Shown: positions 31,912 through 47,847, numbered from the stretch's first letter. The stretch is DNA of 64,000 bases from Skermanella mucosa (GCF_016765655.2 NZ_CP086106.1:1980501-2044500); one strand, 5' to 3'. The notes: generated from the sequence alone by a model not told the origin. Numbers and translations are program-made.

Positions 31912-33498
31912 ATGCGTCCCGCCGAGCCTGCCGAGAAGGAGTGGACGCCGGAGCGTGCCGCCCAGGCGCTGTCCCGGATACCCCGGCGGATCAGCCACAT
32001 CATCCGCCCCTGGGCCGAGACGGCGCCCGACCATCCGGCCCTGGTGGAGGGCGGCACGATCTGGACCTACGGCCAGCTCGCGGCCCACATCGCCTCGACC
32101 CGTGCGACGCTCGCCGAACTCGGCGTGCAGCCCGGCGACCGGGTCATGATCGTCAGCGAGAACAGCCTGGCTCAGGCCGTGCTCCTGCTGGCCGCCGCCG
32201 AGATGGACGCCTGGGGCGTGATCGTCAATTCCCGCCTGTCCGCCCGGGAGATCGACCAGATCCGCGACCATAGCGGCGCCCGCCGGGTGTTCTACACGGT
32301 CGGCGCCTCCGGCCCGGCGGCGGCCCATGCGGAACGCCACGGCGCCAAGCCGGTCGAGATCGCCGGACTGACCGGCGCCGTCGCGGTCGGCCCGCCGATC
32401 GCCGAACCGCTGCCCGAACCAGTCCACGCCGACGGTGCCGACCAGGTCGCCGTGCTGATCTACACCTCGGGCACGACCGGGCACCCCAAGGGCGTCATGC
32501 TGACCCATCGGAACGTGCTGTACATCGCCGCCATCTCCGGCGGGATGCGCAGGCTGGACTGGGACGACCGCGTCTACGGCGTGCTCCCCATCACCCACGT
32601 GTTCGGCTTCGCCTCGGTCTTCCTGGGCACCCTGTTCCACGGTGCCACGCTGTTCCTGAACCCCCGGTTCGATCCCGCCGCCGTGGTGGACTCCCTGGAG
32701 AAGGACCGGCTCACGGTCTTGCAGGGCGTCCCGGCCATGTTCGCCCGGCTGATCGAGCATCTGCGGATCACCGGCCAGGAGACCGTGCCCCATCCGGCGC
32801 TGCGCTTCCTGTCCGCCGGCGGCTCGCCGCTGGACCCCGCGATCAAGGCCGAGGTGGAAGCGGTGTTCGGTCTGCCGCTCAACAACGGCTACGGCCTGAC
32901 CGAGTGCGCGCCGACCATCGCCCAGACCCTGATCGAAAAGCCGTGCGCGGATTGCTCGGTCGGCCCGATCCTGACCGGGATCGAGGCGAAGCTGGTCGGC
33001 ACCGACGGTTCCCCCGTCCAGCCCGGCGGCATCGGCGAGCTGTGGGTCCGCGGCCCGACCGTGATGAAGGGCTATTACCAAGCCCCCGACGAGACCGCCG
33101 AGGTGCTGACCCCGGACGGCTGGTTCAACACCCGCGACCTCGCCCGGTTCGAGGACGGCAACCTCCACATGGTAGGCCGTTCGAAGGAGCTGATCATCCG
33201 CTCCGGCTTTAACGTCTACCCGCCGGAGGTCGAGGCCGTGCTGAACGCGCACCCGCTGGTCACCCAGTCCGCCGTGGTCGGCCGCAGCGTCGCCGGCAAC
33301 GAGGAGGTGGTCGCCTTCGTCCAGCTCCAGCCCGGCGCGAAGGTGACCCCGGAAGCCATATCCGCCTTCGCGGCGGAGCGCCTGGCCCCGTACAAGCGCC
33401 CGTCCGAGGTCGTGCTGCTCGAAACCCTGCCGGCCAGTGCTACCGGCAAGGTGATGAAGAGCCGCCTCGCGGAGTTGGCGCAGGCCGGAAGCGGGTAA
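31912..33498 (+). CDS. AMP-dependent acyl-CoA synthetase
   Basis: A 528-aa ligase that activates a carboxylic acid with ATP and CoA through an acyl-adenylate. The P-loop-like A3 motif is IYTSGTTGHPKGVMLTHRN, A5 is NNGYGLTE, A7/A8 GWFNTRDLARFEDG and GRSKELIIRSGFNVYPPEVE, and the catalytic Lys is in PASATGKVMKSRL. Members of this group act on aromatic or aliphatic acids; in this context the product would feed the dehydrogenase encoded just before it. The ATG begins one base after the dehydrogenase stop. Confidence 0.93.
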   Translation: MRPAEPAEKEWTPERAAQALSRIPRRISHIIRPWAETAPDHPALVEGGTIWTYGQLAAHIASTRATLAELGVQPGDRVMIVSENSLAQAVLLLAAAEMDAWGVIVNSRLSAREIDQIRDHSGARRVFYTVGASGPAAAHAERHGAKPVEIAGLTGAVAVGPPIAEPLPEPVHADGADQVAVLIYTSGTTGHPKGVMLTHRNVLYIAAISGGMRRLDWDDRVYGVLPITHVFGFASVFLGTLFHGATLFLNPRFDPAAVVDSLEKDRLTVLQGVPAMFARLIEHLRITGQETVPHPALRFLSAGGSPLDPAIKAEVEAVFGLPLNNGYGLTECAPTIAQTLIEKPCADCSVGPILTGIEAKLVGTDGSPVQPGGIGELWVRGPTVMKGYYQAPDETAEVLTPDGWFNTRDLARFEDGNLHMVGRSKELIIRSGFNVYPPEVEAVLNAHPLVTQSAVVGRSVAGNEEVVAFVQLQPGAKVTPEAISAFAAERLAPYKRPSEVVLLETLPASATGKVMKSRLAELAQAGSG

Positions 33499-33571
33499 CC
33501 CGGCGCCGGCGCGCCGGCCACGACAAAGTCCAGGCAAAACTGGCCGAAAAGAACATACCGGAGGAGACCCC

Positions 33572-34771
33572 ATGAACCATCCAGCCCGGCATCTCGCCTG
33601 CGCCGCGGCGGCTCTCGCGCTGCTGCTCCCAGCCGCCGACCTGTCCGCCGCCGAGTTCAGGCTCGGCTCCCAGATCGCCATGAGCGGCGCGCTGGCCCGC
33701 GTCGGCATGGCGACCAACGAGGGCGTCAACGTCGCGGTCGAGATGTTCAACCGCGTCCACCAGGGCAGGCACACCGCCAGCCTGATCACCGTGGACGACG
33801 AGTCCAACCCGGCCAAGGCGGTCGCCGCGATCGAGCAGATGGCCCCCCAGGTCCAGGCCTTCTCCGGCGGCTACGGCTCCAACATCATCGGCCCCGCGTC
33901 CGAGACCGCCGAACGCGCCGGCAAGGTCTACATGACCTCGGGCGGCGTCGCGTCCGAACTGGTCAAGCGCGGACTGACCAACTTCTTCCGGATCAACAAC
34001 GGCGAGGGCTATTCCCGCGCCCTGGTGGGCATGCTCAACGACCTCGACATCAAGTCGGTCGCGATCCTGCATTCCACCAAGGACGCGACCCAGGAGGTCG
34101 CCCATCAGGTCGAGGAGGGGCTGGTCGCCAACGGCACCAAGGTCAGCTTCCACGCCTTCGACCCCGCGATCAGCGATTTCAAGCCGATCCTGCACAAGGT
34201 CAAGGTCCTGGACAAGCCGGACGCGATCGTGATGGTCGGGTACGAGAACGACTATGTCGGCATCCTGCGCGCCGCCCGCGTCATGCAGCCCGGGATCAAG
34301 CTGATCGCCGGCGTGTGGTCGCTCGCCACGGGCAAGATGGCAAACGACTTCCCCGAGCTGATGCAGAACGTCGTCGGCACCTCGACCCTGCCGTATCCGG
34401 TCGCCTTCACCGACCCGGAGGCGCAGGAGTTCGCCAAGGTCTACAGGGACCTCTACAAGAAGTCGCCCGACTATCTCGGCGTCTTCGGCTATGTCCAGAC
34501 CCGGCTGCTGCTCGACGCCATGCTGCGGGCGGAGGAGGCCGGCGCCCTGGACCAGCCCGGCGCCGTCGCGGCCGAACTGCGGAAGTCCCTGAACGACACG
34601 CTGATCGGCCCGGTCCGCTTCGACGAGACGGGAGACAACCCGGAATTCACCCACCGCATGGGCCAGCACCAGGGCAAGCAGGTCGTCCTGGTCTGGCCGG
34701 AGAAGGCCGCGACCGGCCCGGTGAAGTTCCCCGCGACGCCCTGGACCACGCCCCGGGTCGCCTCCGAGTAA
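33572..34771 (+). CDS. branched-chain/organic acid ABC substrate-binding protein
   Basis: A 399-aa periplasmic binding protein of the LivJ/LivK (type I) fold. A signal peptide covers residues 1-27 (AAAALALLLPAADLSAAE). The ligand domains start with FRLGSQIAMSGALARVGMATNEGVNVAVE. Many members bound to acyl-CoA gene clusters carry aromatic or dicarboxylic acids rather than amino acids; given the ligase and dehydrogenase next to it, this is my inference. GGAGG precedes the ATG by about 8 nt. It heads the transporter half of the operon. Confidence 0.93.
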   Translation: MNHPARHLACAAAALALLLPAADLSAAEFRLGSQIAMSGALARVGMATNEGVNVAVEMFNRVHQGRHTASLITVDDESNPAKAVAAIEQMAPQVQAFSGGYGSNIIGPASETAERAGKVYMTSGGVASELVKRGLTNFFRINNGEGYSRALVGMLNDLDIKSVAILHSTKDATQEVAHQVEEGLVANGTKVSFHAFDPAISDFKPILHKVKVLDKPDAIVMVGYENDYVGILRAARVMQPGIKLIAGVWSLATGKMANDFPELMQNVVGTSTLPYPVAFTDPEAQEFAKVYRDLYKKSPDYLGVFGYVQTRLLLDAMLRAEEAGALDQPGAVAAELRKSLNDTLIGPVRFDETGDNPEFTHRMGQHQGKQVVLVWPEKAATGPVKFPATPWTTPRVASE

Positions 34772-34799
34772 GCAGCCCCAAACACGCGAGCGGAAATCC

Positions 34800-35675
34800 A
34801 TGTTCGAACTCGTCCTGCAATCCCTCTACGCGGGATTGCTTGCCGGGGGCTATTACGCCCTGATCGCCCTCGGCCTCACCCTGATCTTCGGCACCATGAA
34901 GGTGATCAACCTCGCCCACGGCGAGATGGTGCTGCTGGCCGCCTATATCGCCTATACCGCCGAGAGCGTCTACGGCATGAACCCGGTCATCGCGATCCCC
35001 TTCGCGGTCCTGGTGGTCGTGCTCACCTCGGTCGCGGTTTACGGGCTGGTCAGCCGCATCCGCCAGGATCGGGAGCTGAACTCGCTGATCCTGACCTTCG
35101 GCATCGGCATCGTGCTGACCAACTTCGTCCTGATGGTCTGGTCGGCCGACATCCGCTCGACCAACGTGCCCTGGTTCAACGAGCCCGTAGTGATCGCGGG
35201 CACGCTCTACAGCACCAGCGCGCAGGTGCTGTTCTTCCTGTCGGGCGTGGCCCTGACCGCCGCCCTGTGGTGGTGGCTGAACCGGAGCTGGTACGGCCGC
35301 TCCCTCCGCGCCGTCGCGTCCAACCGCAACGCCGCCATGCTGATGGGCGTCAACCCGCGCACGACCGAGGTGATCTCCTTCGTGATCGCCGGCCTGCTGG
35401 CGGGCATCGCCGGAATCGCGATCTACACCGTCACGGTGATCCATCCCGACCTGGGCCACCACCTGACCATCAAGGCCTTCGTCATCACCGTGCTTGCCGG
35501 CCTGGGCTCGATCCCCGGCGTGCTGCTCGGCGCCATGCTGATCGGCGTCGCGGAGTACCTGACCATCACCCTCGCCAGCTCCGCCCTGCAGGAACTGACC
35601 GGCATGGTGCTGTTCCTGCTCGTCCTGTTCATCCGGCCCTCGGGCCTGTTCGGTTCCCGCGGGAGGGTCGGCTGA
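34800..35675 (+). CDS. livH: ABC permease, LivH type
   Basis: A 291-aa inner-membrane permease of the LivH family with about eight helices. The start LQSLYAGLLAGGYYALIALGLTLIFGTMKVINLAHGEM is diagnostic. The cytoplasmic loop that contacts the ATPase reads SLRAVASNRNAAMLMGVNPRT. It forms the channel with LivM, and its stop overlaps the LivM start by one base (TGATG). The ligand is set by the binding protein encoded upstream. Confidence 0.94.
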   Translation: MFELVLQSLYAGLLAGGYYALIALGLTLIFGTMKVINLAHGEMVLLAAYIAYTAESVYGMNPVIAIPFAVLVVVLTSVAVYGLVSRIRQDRELNSLILTFGIGIVLTNFVLMVWSADIRSTNVPWFNEPVVIAGTLYSTSAQVLFFLSGVALTAALWWWLNRSWYGRSLRAVASNRNAAMLMGVNPRTTEVISFVIAGLLAGIAGIAIYTVTVIHPDLGHHLTIKAFVITVLAGLGSIPGVLLGAMLIGVAEYLTITLASSALQELTGMVLFLLVLFIRPSGLFGSRGRVG

Positions 35676-36647
35676 TGCGCGCACTTCCTTACGTCGTCAT
35701 CGCGGCCTGCTACGCGGTCGTCCCGTTCGCCCTGGGCGGCAACGACTATATCATGAGCCTTGTGGTGGCGGCATTGACCCTGGCCGGCATCGCCCTGTCC
35801 TGGGCGCTGCTCGGCAACCTGGGCGGCATGGTCAGCTTCGGGCACGCCGCCTTCTTCGGCGTCGGCGCCTATACCTCGGCCATCCTCGCCAAGGACATGG
35901 GGTTGCCGGTCTTCCTGGCGATGCTGGCGGGCGGCATCGGCGCCGCCCTGATCTCCGTCGTGACCATGCCGGCGCTGCGGCTGCGCGGCCCTTACTTCGC
36001 GCTGGCGATCCTGGCCTATGCCCAGATCTTCCGGATCCTGGCGAACGAGATGACCTGGCTGACCGGCGGGGCGGGGGGCATCCTCAGCATCCCGCCGCTG
36101 CCCACCGTCTTCGGCTTCGACTTCTCCGGCAAGACCGGCGCCTATCTGGTGATCCTGACGCTGCTGGTCCTGGGCGTGCTGGCCTACAAGCTGATCCGCG
36201 ACAGTTACTGGGGCCTGGCGCTGAAGGCGATGCACGACAGCGAGGACGCGACCCGCGTGATCGGTGTTCCCAGCACCCTGCTGAAGGCGGCGATGCTGGT
36301 GGTCTCCGCCTTCATGGCCGGCGTGGTCGGCGCCTTCAACGCCCATGTCATCGGCTTCCTGGAACCCGACTACGCCTTCGCCGGCACCTGGTCGGTCATT
36401 CCCGTGGTGGCGGCGATCTTCGGCGGCTACCGCACCCTGTCCGGCCCGATCCTGGGAGCCCTGGTGATCTATCTGCTGGACCAGCTGCTGTTCAAGAACC
36501 TGATGCCCCAGGGCCACCAGATCATGTTCGGCGTGCTGCTGGGCGCCATGATCCTGTTCAGCCCGTCCGGCCTGCTGCCGCTCCTGACGCGCCCCTTCGC
36601 CCGCTCCCGGCGTGAGGCCACCACCACCCCGACCACGGAGAAGCGCC

Positions 36648-36664
<17 letters not shown>
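35675..36664 (+). CDS. livM: ABC permease, LivM type
   Basis: A 329-aa permease, partner of LivH. The conserved SWALLGNLGGMVSFGHAAFFGVGAYTSA is at about residues 40-68, and the ATPase-coupling loop is SYWGLALKAMHDSEDATRVIGV. About ten helices are predicted. The last residues (REATTTPTTEKRHAAAA) are low complexity because the livG start lies inside this end: the two genes overlap by 17 nt. Confidence 0.94.
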
Positions 36665-37362
<698 letters not shown>

Positions 37363-37370
<8 letters not shown>

Positions 37371-38094
37371 AGCCAATATGCTGGAAGTCGAGAACCTCCG
37401 CGCCGGCTACGGCGCCATCAACATCCTGTGGGACCTGTCCCTGACCGTTCCCGAGGGCCGGACCACCGTCATCGTCGGCCCCAACGGCGCCGGCAAGACG
37501 ACGCTGCTGCGCGCCGTCATGGGCCTGGTGAAGCCGACCAAGGGCGACATCCGCCTCCAGGGCAAATCCACCGCCGGCCGGCCCACCTGGGACATCGTGC
37601 ATGACGGCGTCGTCATGATCCCGGAGGGCCGGATGGTCTTCCGCGACATGACGGTGGAGGACAACCTGCTGATGGGTGCCTTCCCCCGCCCGTGCCGCGC
37701 CCGCGCCAAGCAGAACCTGGCGATGGTGTTCGACCTGTTTCCCCGCCTGGCCGAGCGCCGCGGCCAGCCCGCCGGCTCGCTGTCGGGCGGCGAGGCGCAG
37801 ATGGTCGCCATGGGCCGCGGCCTGATGGAGGAACCCAAGGTCGTCCTGATCGACGAGCCCTCGCTGGGCCTCGCCCCGGTCATCGTGGACGAGATCTTCA
37901 GGATCATCGCCCGCCTCAAGCAGGAAGGCCGGACCATCGTCCTGGTGGAGCAGAACACCCACCGCGCCCTGGCCGTGGCCGACCATGTCCACCTGATGCA
38001 GAGCGGCCGCGTCGTCCTGTCGGAGCCGGCCTCCGCCGTGAACCTCGACCGCCTGCACGACCTCTATTTCGCCGCCGAAGCCGCGCCCGCCTGA
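37363..38094 (+). CDS. livF: ABC ATPase, LivF type
   Basis: A 243-aa ATP-binding protein pairing with LivG. Walker A is VIVGPNGAGKTTLLR, signature SLSGGEAQMVAMGRGL, Walker B VVLIDEPSLGLAP, H-loop LVEQNTHRAL. The VPEGRxxF segment typical of LivF is IPEGRMVFRDMTVEDNL. It overlaps livG by 8 nt and ends the operon, followed after 29 bp by a strong hairpin. Confidence 0.94.
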
Positions 38095-38123
38095 CCGGTG
38101 TTCCGGCCATGGGAAGCCGTGCC

Positions 38124-38151
38124 GGGCGGCCCCTCTTGCAAGGGGCCGCCC
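38124..38151. terminator. bidirectional terminator between livF and katG
   Basis: Eleven-base arms GGGCGGCCCCT and AGGGGCCGCCC enclose a 6-nt loop, 29 bp after livF and 21 bp from the end of the convergent katG. T-tracts are short on both sides. Confidence 0.75.
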
Positions 38152-38172
38152 TTCCGGAACTGTAGTGGGCCG

Positions 38173-40797
<2,625 letters not shown>

Positions 40798-41376
40798 ATG
40801 AGAAACCTGCTCAGCACCGTCTTGTTGGTCAGCGCGATCTTCTTGGCTTCGGGATGCGCAACTACCGGAGAGCCCTATTCATCCGGCAAGAGTGGGTCGG
40901 TAGATTGCGATAATTTTCGCATACAAAGTACCCGAAGCGATCTGAAGCCGGCGACGGAGAAAAACTGCTGGTCGGGCAATGTCGACTCGGTCGAATATGT
41001 TGCGACCAACTATGCCCGGCATTTCGAAAGCGGCACTGGTTACATGAACGCCTTGCTTCAAGTGGCGGGACATAATACCCTTGTAGTCCACAGGGAGACC
41101 CAAGCGCTCTTGAGCGGCTTCGAGCGGGTGAGGAAGGAAGGGACGGGGTGGCAGGAACTTCCGTCCCTGGAGTCGAACGGCCGGAAATACAGGCTATCGA
41201 AATTCTCTCTTGCCAGATCTATGCATGATTGCATCGGATATTCCGCTTTTGGCAACTCCTTCGAGCATGGCTACAGAAGTATCTTGTTCGGCTATTCATG
41301 CAAGCTGCCGCAACAGGGCAGGATGCAGGTCGAGGATCTCCAGAAGGATCTCGATGGGTTGCAGGTCCGGATGTAG
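40798..41376 (+). CDS. putative lipoprotein, unknown function
   Basis: A 192-aa secreted protein. MRNLLSTVLLVSAIFLASGC is a signal peptide with lipobox LASGC (Cys20). The mature part has no domain I recognise; it contains several Cys (VDCDNF, KNCWSG, HDCIGY, GYSCKLP) which could form disulfides. The start at 40798 is chosen because the signal sequence begins there; an in-frame ATG at 40741 would add 19 charged residues in front of it. The gene is visibly less GC-rich than its neighbours and is followed by repeat debris, so acquisition by transfer is likely. Confidence 0.78.
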   Translation: MRNLLSTVLLVSAIFLASGCATTGEPYSSGKSGSVDCDNFRIQSTRSDLKPATEKNCWSGNVDSVEYVATNYARHFESGTGYMNALLQVAGHNTLVVHRETQALLSGFERVRKEGTGWQELPSLESNGRKYRLSKFSLARSMHDCIGYSAFGNSFEHGYRSILFGYSCKLPQQGRMQVEDLQKDLDGLQVRM

Positions 41377-41476
41377 TTCGGGGAAGGCGGTTTGGGCCGG
41401 GTCGCCGTCCTCCGAGTGATCTGATTCCAAGCGTTGGGCCACGGCCCAACGCATCGCGACGAGTGGAAGGGCAGGC

Positions 41477-41506
41477 CGTAAAAATAGGCGTCGTAAAAAT
41501 AGGGGT
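41477..41506. repeat. tandem direct repeat, 15 bp x 2
   Basis: CGTAAAAATAGGcGT at 41477-41491 is followed directly by CGTAAAAATAGGgGT at 41492-41506, identical at 14 of 15 positions. It is AT-rich, unlike its surroundings. Confidence 0.8.
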
Positions 41507-41528
41507 CAGAGTCAATAAAGCTGACTTT

Positions 41529-41549
41529 CGAGGATGGCTCAAATCCTCG
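41529..41549. other. small hairpin
   Basis: CGAGGAT (41529-41535) and ATCCTCG (41543-41549) enclose a 7-nt loop. It may be part of the same repeat debris or a weak terminator for the lipoprotein gene. Confidence 0.35.
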
Positions 41550-41825
41550 GAGATATGGGCTGCCTGTGCTGCAAGCCCGGTGACAGCGCTTCCGAGTCCT
41601 GAATTCCTGTTCCATGACACGGTCCGGGCCGACGTGCCGCATGGCGGCGGTGTTCTGGTCAATGTCCAGACAATGACCATTCCTCCTGCTCCCGGCGGCG
41701 GGGGAGGCTGCCGCCGGGAGCTTCGAAGGCGGGCTCCTGGGGAGAACCCGAACTCAGGCGCTGCCTTTGAGGGAAAGCCCTGTGCAGCCTTCCCGGCGCG
41801 CGTGCGCGAGCCGCGCGCCGCCGGC

Positions 41826-44732
<2,907 letters not shown>

Positions 44733-44835
44733 TCATCCGATAACAGTGGTTAAAGGACTCCTTTTCAACATGAAGCGCCTTCTATAAAGGCGCTGTTCAT
44801 AAGAGATGAAAACCCGGGACGGCGAAGCTTCCGGG

Positions 44836-45285
44836 TCAGGCGCCCCGGATGCCGCCCTCGCGCGCGATTCCGTCGCGCGGGCCGGTGTCCGGCACGATGC
44901 TTTCGGGCATCATCTTCAGGATCGTGCCACCGGGTGCGACGGCGGGAGCGGGGCGCAGGGCGGTGACGTCGGCCGTCGGTCCTGCGGGGGTGTTCAGCAG
45001 GAGCGGCATCGCCGGGCAGGAATCGGGGGCGTCGATCGCGGCGCCGATCATCGCGGTCATCCGGCCCAGCGCCTCCTGGGTCAGCGCGAAGCCGTAGAGC
45101 ACCGCCCCCGCGACCAGGGCGAAGCCGGAAACCAGGACGATCAGCATGCGATGGTCGAGCAGGGCGGACACGAGCCCGTAATTGATCAGCCGGTCGAGAC
45201 CGCTTCCGGTGCTGAACTCGAGGACGGCGCCGGCGGTGAGGCCGAGAAAGCCGGCGGTGGACAGCAGGAGTCCGGTGATCTTCAT
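44836..45285 (-). CDS. small membrane protein, unknown
   Basis: A 149-aa protein with two clear hydrophobic helices (ITGLLLSTAGFLGLTAGAVL at 3-22 and MLIVLVSGFALVAGAVLYGF at about 47-66), then a Pro/Ala-rich soluble tail. No family recognised. The ribosome site (GGGATTGAA) is weak. The hydrophobic segments alternate as expected for a real membrane protein, and no better reading frame covers this stretch. It lies upstream of, and on the same strand as, the histidine kinase gene, 103 bp away. Confidence 0.6.
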   Translation of the reverse strand: MKITGLLLSTAGFLGLTAGAVLEFSTGSGLDRLINYGLVSALLDHRMLIVLVSGFALVAGAVLYGFALTQEALGRMTAMIGAAIDAPDSCPAMPLLLNTPAGPTADVTALRPAPAVAPGGTILKMMPESIVPDTGPRDGIAREGGIRGA

Positions 45286-45497
45286 TTCAATCCCATTGAT
45301 GATTGGTCGAGTGCGTCTTCGGGCATTGTAGTAAAAATCCCTGGGTCCCTACCTCGCCCGGTAGGGGTGCCGGCGCGGTACTCCGCCCTACGCCGTTGGA
45401 TGACTTAGGGGAAAGTCGGGGTGGTGCCTCGGGGCTGGCAGCAAGCGTGGGTTCTTTGTCATTGCTGCCAGCGCCCCGGCGGCTCGATAATGCCGCC

Positions 45498-46466
45498 ATG
45501 ACGACGATCCTTCGCCCCCGCATGGCCGTTCTGGCCTATCCCGATGTCCAGATCCTCGACGTGGCCGGACCGCTCCAGGTGTTCTGCCATGCCGGATACC
45601 CGGTCGAGATCATCGGGCTGGAGGCCGGTCCGCTGCGCACCTCGTCGGGGATGCAACTGGTCGCGGAGCGCGGCTTCGCGGAGGTCTCCGGCGGGATCGA
45701 CACACTTCTGGTGGCGGGCGGCGTGGGCGTCGGAACGCCTGCCTCGGATCCCCGCGTCCTGGACTGGCTGCGCGGGATGCGCCCGCGCGTGCGGCGACTC
45801 GGGTCGGTCTGCTCCGGCGCCTTCGTGCTGGCCGCGGCGGGGGTGCTCGACGGACGCCGGGCGGTGACCCACTGGGCCCGGTGCGACGAATTCCGGGCGG
45901 CGTTCCCGCGGGTGCGGCTGGAGCCGGACGCCTTGCATATCCGCGATGGCGACATCTACACCTCCGCCGGGGTGACCGCCGGCATGGACCTGGCGCTGGC
46001 CATGGTCGAGGAGGACCGCGGCCACCGGGCGGCGCTGGAGATCGCGCGGCAGCTCGTGCTGTTCCTCAAGCGGCCGGGCGGGCAGTCGCAATTCAGCAGC
46101 CACGTGATGGCGGAGGCCGGCGCCGGGTCGCCGGTCCGCGCCGTGCAGGACTGGATTGTCGCGAACCCGTCGGCGGACCTCCGGGTCGAGGCGCTGGCGG
46201 ACCGCGCCGGCATGAGCCCGCGCAACTTCGCCCGCGTCTTCCAGCGGGAGACCGGCACGACGCCCCAGAAATTCGTCGAGGGCGCCCGCCTCGACGCCGC
46301 CCGCGCCCGACTTGAACGCACCCGCGACCCGGTGGAGCGGATCGCGGAGGCGGCGGGCTTCGGCACGGCCGAGACCATGCGCCGGACCTTCCTGCGCCGG
46401 CTGGGCGTGACGCCGCAGGATTACCGCAGCCATTTCCGGGCCGAAGCGGCGGTGCCGGCGGCCTGA
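45498..46466 (+). CDS. GlxA-family AraC-type transcriptional regulator
   Basis: A 322-aa regulator. Residues 1-190 are a DJ-1/PfpI-like (class I glutamine amidotransferase-fold) domain with the nucleophile-elbow segment GSVCSGAFVLAAAG. Residues about 215-310 are a double HTH of the AraC type (LADRAGMSPRNFARVFQRET and AEAAGFGTAETMRRTFLRRL). Members sense small amino-acid-like or amine ligands. The start at 45498 gives a conventional MTTILRPRMAVLAYPD. It lies 25 bp before an MFS gene on the same strand, which it probably regulates. Confidence 0.92.
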   Translation: MTTILRPRMAVLAYPDVQILDVAGPLQVFCHAGYPVEIIGLEAGPLRTSSGMQLVAERGFAEVSGGIDTLLVAGGVGVGTPASDPRVLDWLRGMRPRVRRLGSVCSGAFVLAAAGVLDGRRAVTHWARCDEFRAAFPRVRLEPDALHIRDGDIYTSAGVTAGMDLALAMVEEDRGHRAALEIARQLVLFLKRPGGQSQFSSHVMAEAGAGSPVRAVQDWIVANPSADLRVEALADRAGMSPRNFARVFQRETGTTPQKFVEGARLDAARARLERTRDPVERIAEAAGFGTAETMRRTFLRRLGVTPQDYRSHFRAEAAVPAA

Positions 46467-46491
46467 AACGCATTCATCGAGGGGGAACAGC

Positions 46492-47688
46492 ATGTGGATC
46501 CTGCGTGAGGGCCGCGACGCCCTGATTCTCTGCGTCTGCCAGGCGCTTTTCTGGGCCGGCCTGATGATCAGCATCACCCTGACCGGGCTGATCGGCCAGA
46601 TCATCGCGCCGGCCGCGGCGCTCGCGACCTTTCCCGTGGGCCTGCTGATGGTGTCGAACATCGCGCTGGCCCGGCCGATCTCGCTGCTGATGCAGCGGCA
46701 CGGGCGCCGGGCGGGCTTTTCCGCCGGGGCGCTGGCCGGGGCGGCCGGGGGCGTGATCTGCGCGATCGGCATCTTCCGCGCCGACTTCCTGATCTTCTGC
46801 CTGGGCAACCTCGTCCTGGGAGCGCATCAGGCGGCGGCCCAGTACTACCGGCTGGCGGCGGTGGACCGGGTGGAGCCGGAGCGGCGCGGCCGGGCGGTTT
46901 CGCTGGTGCTGGCCGGCGGCATCGCCGCGGCCCTGGTGGCGCCGCCGCTGGCGCTCTGGACCAAGGACCTGTTCGCCCCGGTGCTGTTCGCCGGCTCGTT
47001 CCTGGCCCTGTCCGCGCTGAGCGTCCTGACGCTGGTCCCGCTGGCCCTGATGGCGCCCCGCGGGGCGCAGGCCGCCGAGGTGGCGGGGCAGGGGCGGCCG
47101 ATGGCGGAAATCGCCCGGCAGCCGGTGTTCCTGGCGGCCCTGGCGAGCGCCGCGGTCGGCCATGCCGTGATGGTGCTGGTGATGCACGCCACGCCGCTGG
47201 CCATGGTCGCGTGCAACCTCACCGTCGGCGACGCGGCCGGCACGATCCGGGCCCACGTGCTGGGCATGTTCGTGCCGTCCTTCTTCACCGGGCGCCTGAT
47301 CGACCGCCTGGGGGCGCCGGCAATCTCGGCCCTGGGCGCCGTCATCCTGGGGCTGAGCGCCGCCGTCTCCGCCTGGGACCAGCAACTGCTGCACTTCCAG
47401 GCCGGGCTGGTGCTGCTCGGCGTAGGGTGGAACTTCATGTATATCGCCGGAACCACCCTGCTGACCCGGTCCTATCGCCCGGAGGAACGCGGCAGGGTGC
47501 AGGGCTTCGCCGAGACCACCATCGCGGCCTGCGCCGCCGTCGCCTCCTTCGGGTCCGCCGGCCTGCTGGGCGCGCTGGGCTGGCAGGCGGTCAATTACGG
47601 CGCCCTGCCGTTCCTGGCGGCGGCGCTGGCTGTGACGCTGTGGTACGCCGCCGGTTCCCGGCGGGAGCGGCGGACGGTGCTTCCATAG
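46492..47688 (+). CDS. MFS transporter
   Basis: A 398-aa transporter with about twelve hydrophobic helices. Recognisable MFS features are the loop MQRHGRRAGFSAG after helix 2, a conserved LGNLVLGAHQAAAQYYRLAAVD and the pseudo-repeat TGRLIDRLGAP in the second half. The family with AAxQxYR in helix 4 is widespread in proteobacteria but its substrate is not known to me. Its place directly after a GlxA-type regulator suggests ligand-controlled uptake or export. Confidence 0.9.
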   Translation: MWILREGRDALILCVCQALFWAGLMISITLTGLIGQIIAPAAALATFPVGLLMVSNIALARPISLLMQRHGRRAGFSAGALAGAAGGVICAIGIFRADFLIFCLGNLVLGAHQAAAQYYRLAAVDRVEPERRGRAVSLVLAGGIAAALVAPPLALWTKDLFAPVLFAGSFLALSALSVLTLVPLALMAPRGAQAAEVAGQGRPMAEIARQPVFLAALASAAVGHAVMVLVMHATPLAMVACNLTVGDAAGTIRAHVLGMFVPSFFTGRLIDRLGAPAISALGAVILGLSAAVSAWDQQLLHFQAGLVLLGVGWNFMYIAGTTLLTRSYRPEERGRVQGFAETTIAACAAVASFGSAGLLGALGWQAVNYGALPFLAAALAVTLWYAAGSRRERRTVLP

Positions 47689-47796
47689 CTATCTAACCTG
47701 TCCATCATGCTGGACGGCTGGACTGGACGGGTTATTGGTCATACCGCTTTTGGCCGGGAGCATGCCGACTTCTTCCAAGCTAGGTTACGGCCGCCG

Positions 47797-47847
47797 GCGC
47801 CTGGAAAACAGGCGCTGCCCGGGAAATCATCATGCCGGGTTTCCCGG
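47797..47847 (+). promoter_or_regulatory. two hairpins in the leader of the BMP/ABC operon
   Basis: Hairpin 1: GCGCCTG/CAGGCGC (47797-47815) with loop GAAAA. Hairpin 2: CCGGGAAA (47819-47826)/TTTCCCGG (47840-47847) with a 13-nt loop, immediately after. They lie 100-150 bp before the substrate-binding protein gene. They could be an RNA switch, a terminator of the upstream MFS gene or an operator. No known riboswitch class could be matched by eye. Confidence 0.4.

Larger units (their letters stand above)
41377..41825. other. 449-bp gap with REP/RAYT-like repeat debris
   Basis: No supported gene. It holds a 10-bp-arm palindrome (GCGTTGGGCC/GGCCCAACGC) near 41434-41455, a 15-bp tandem direct repeat, a stretch GGGGTCAGAGTCAAT at about 41502-41516 of the type often linked to REP-associated transposase (RAYT) loci, and a 7-bp-arm hairpin at 41529-41549. 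No transposase reading frame remains. Confidence 0.5.
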
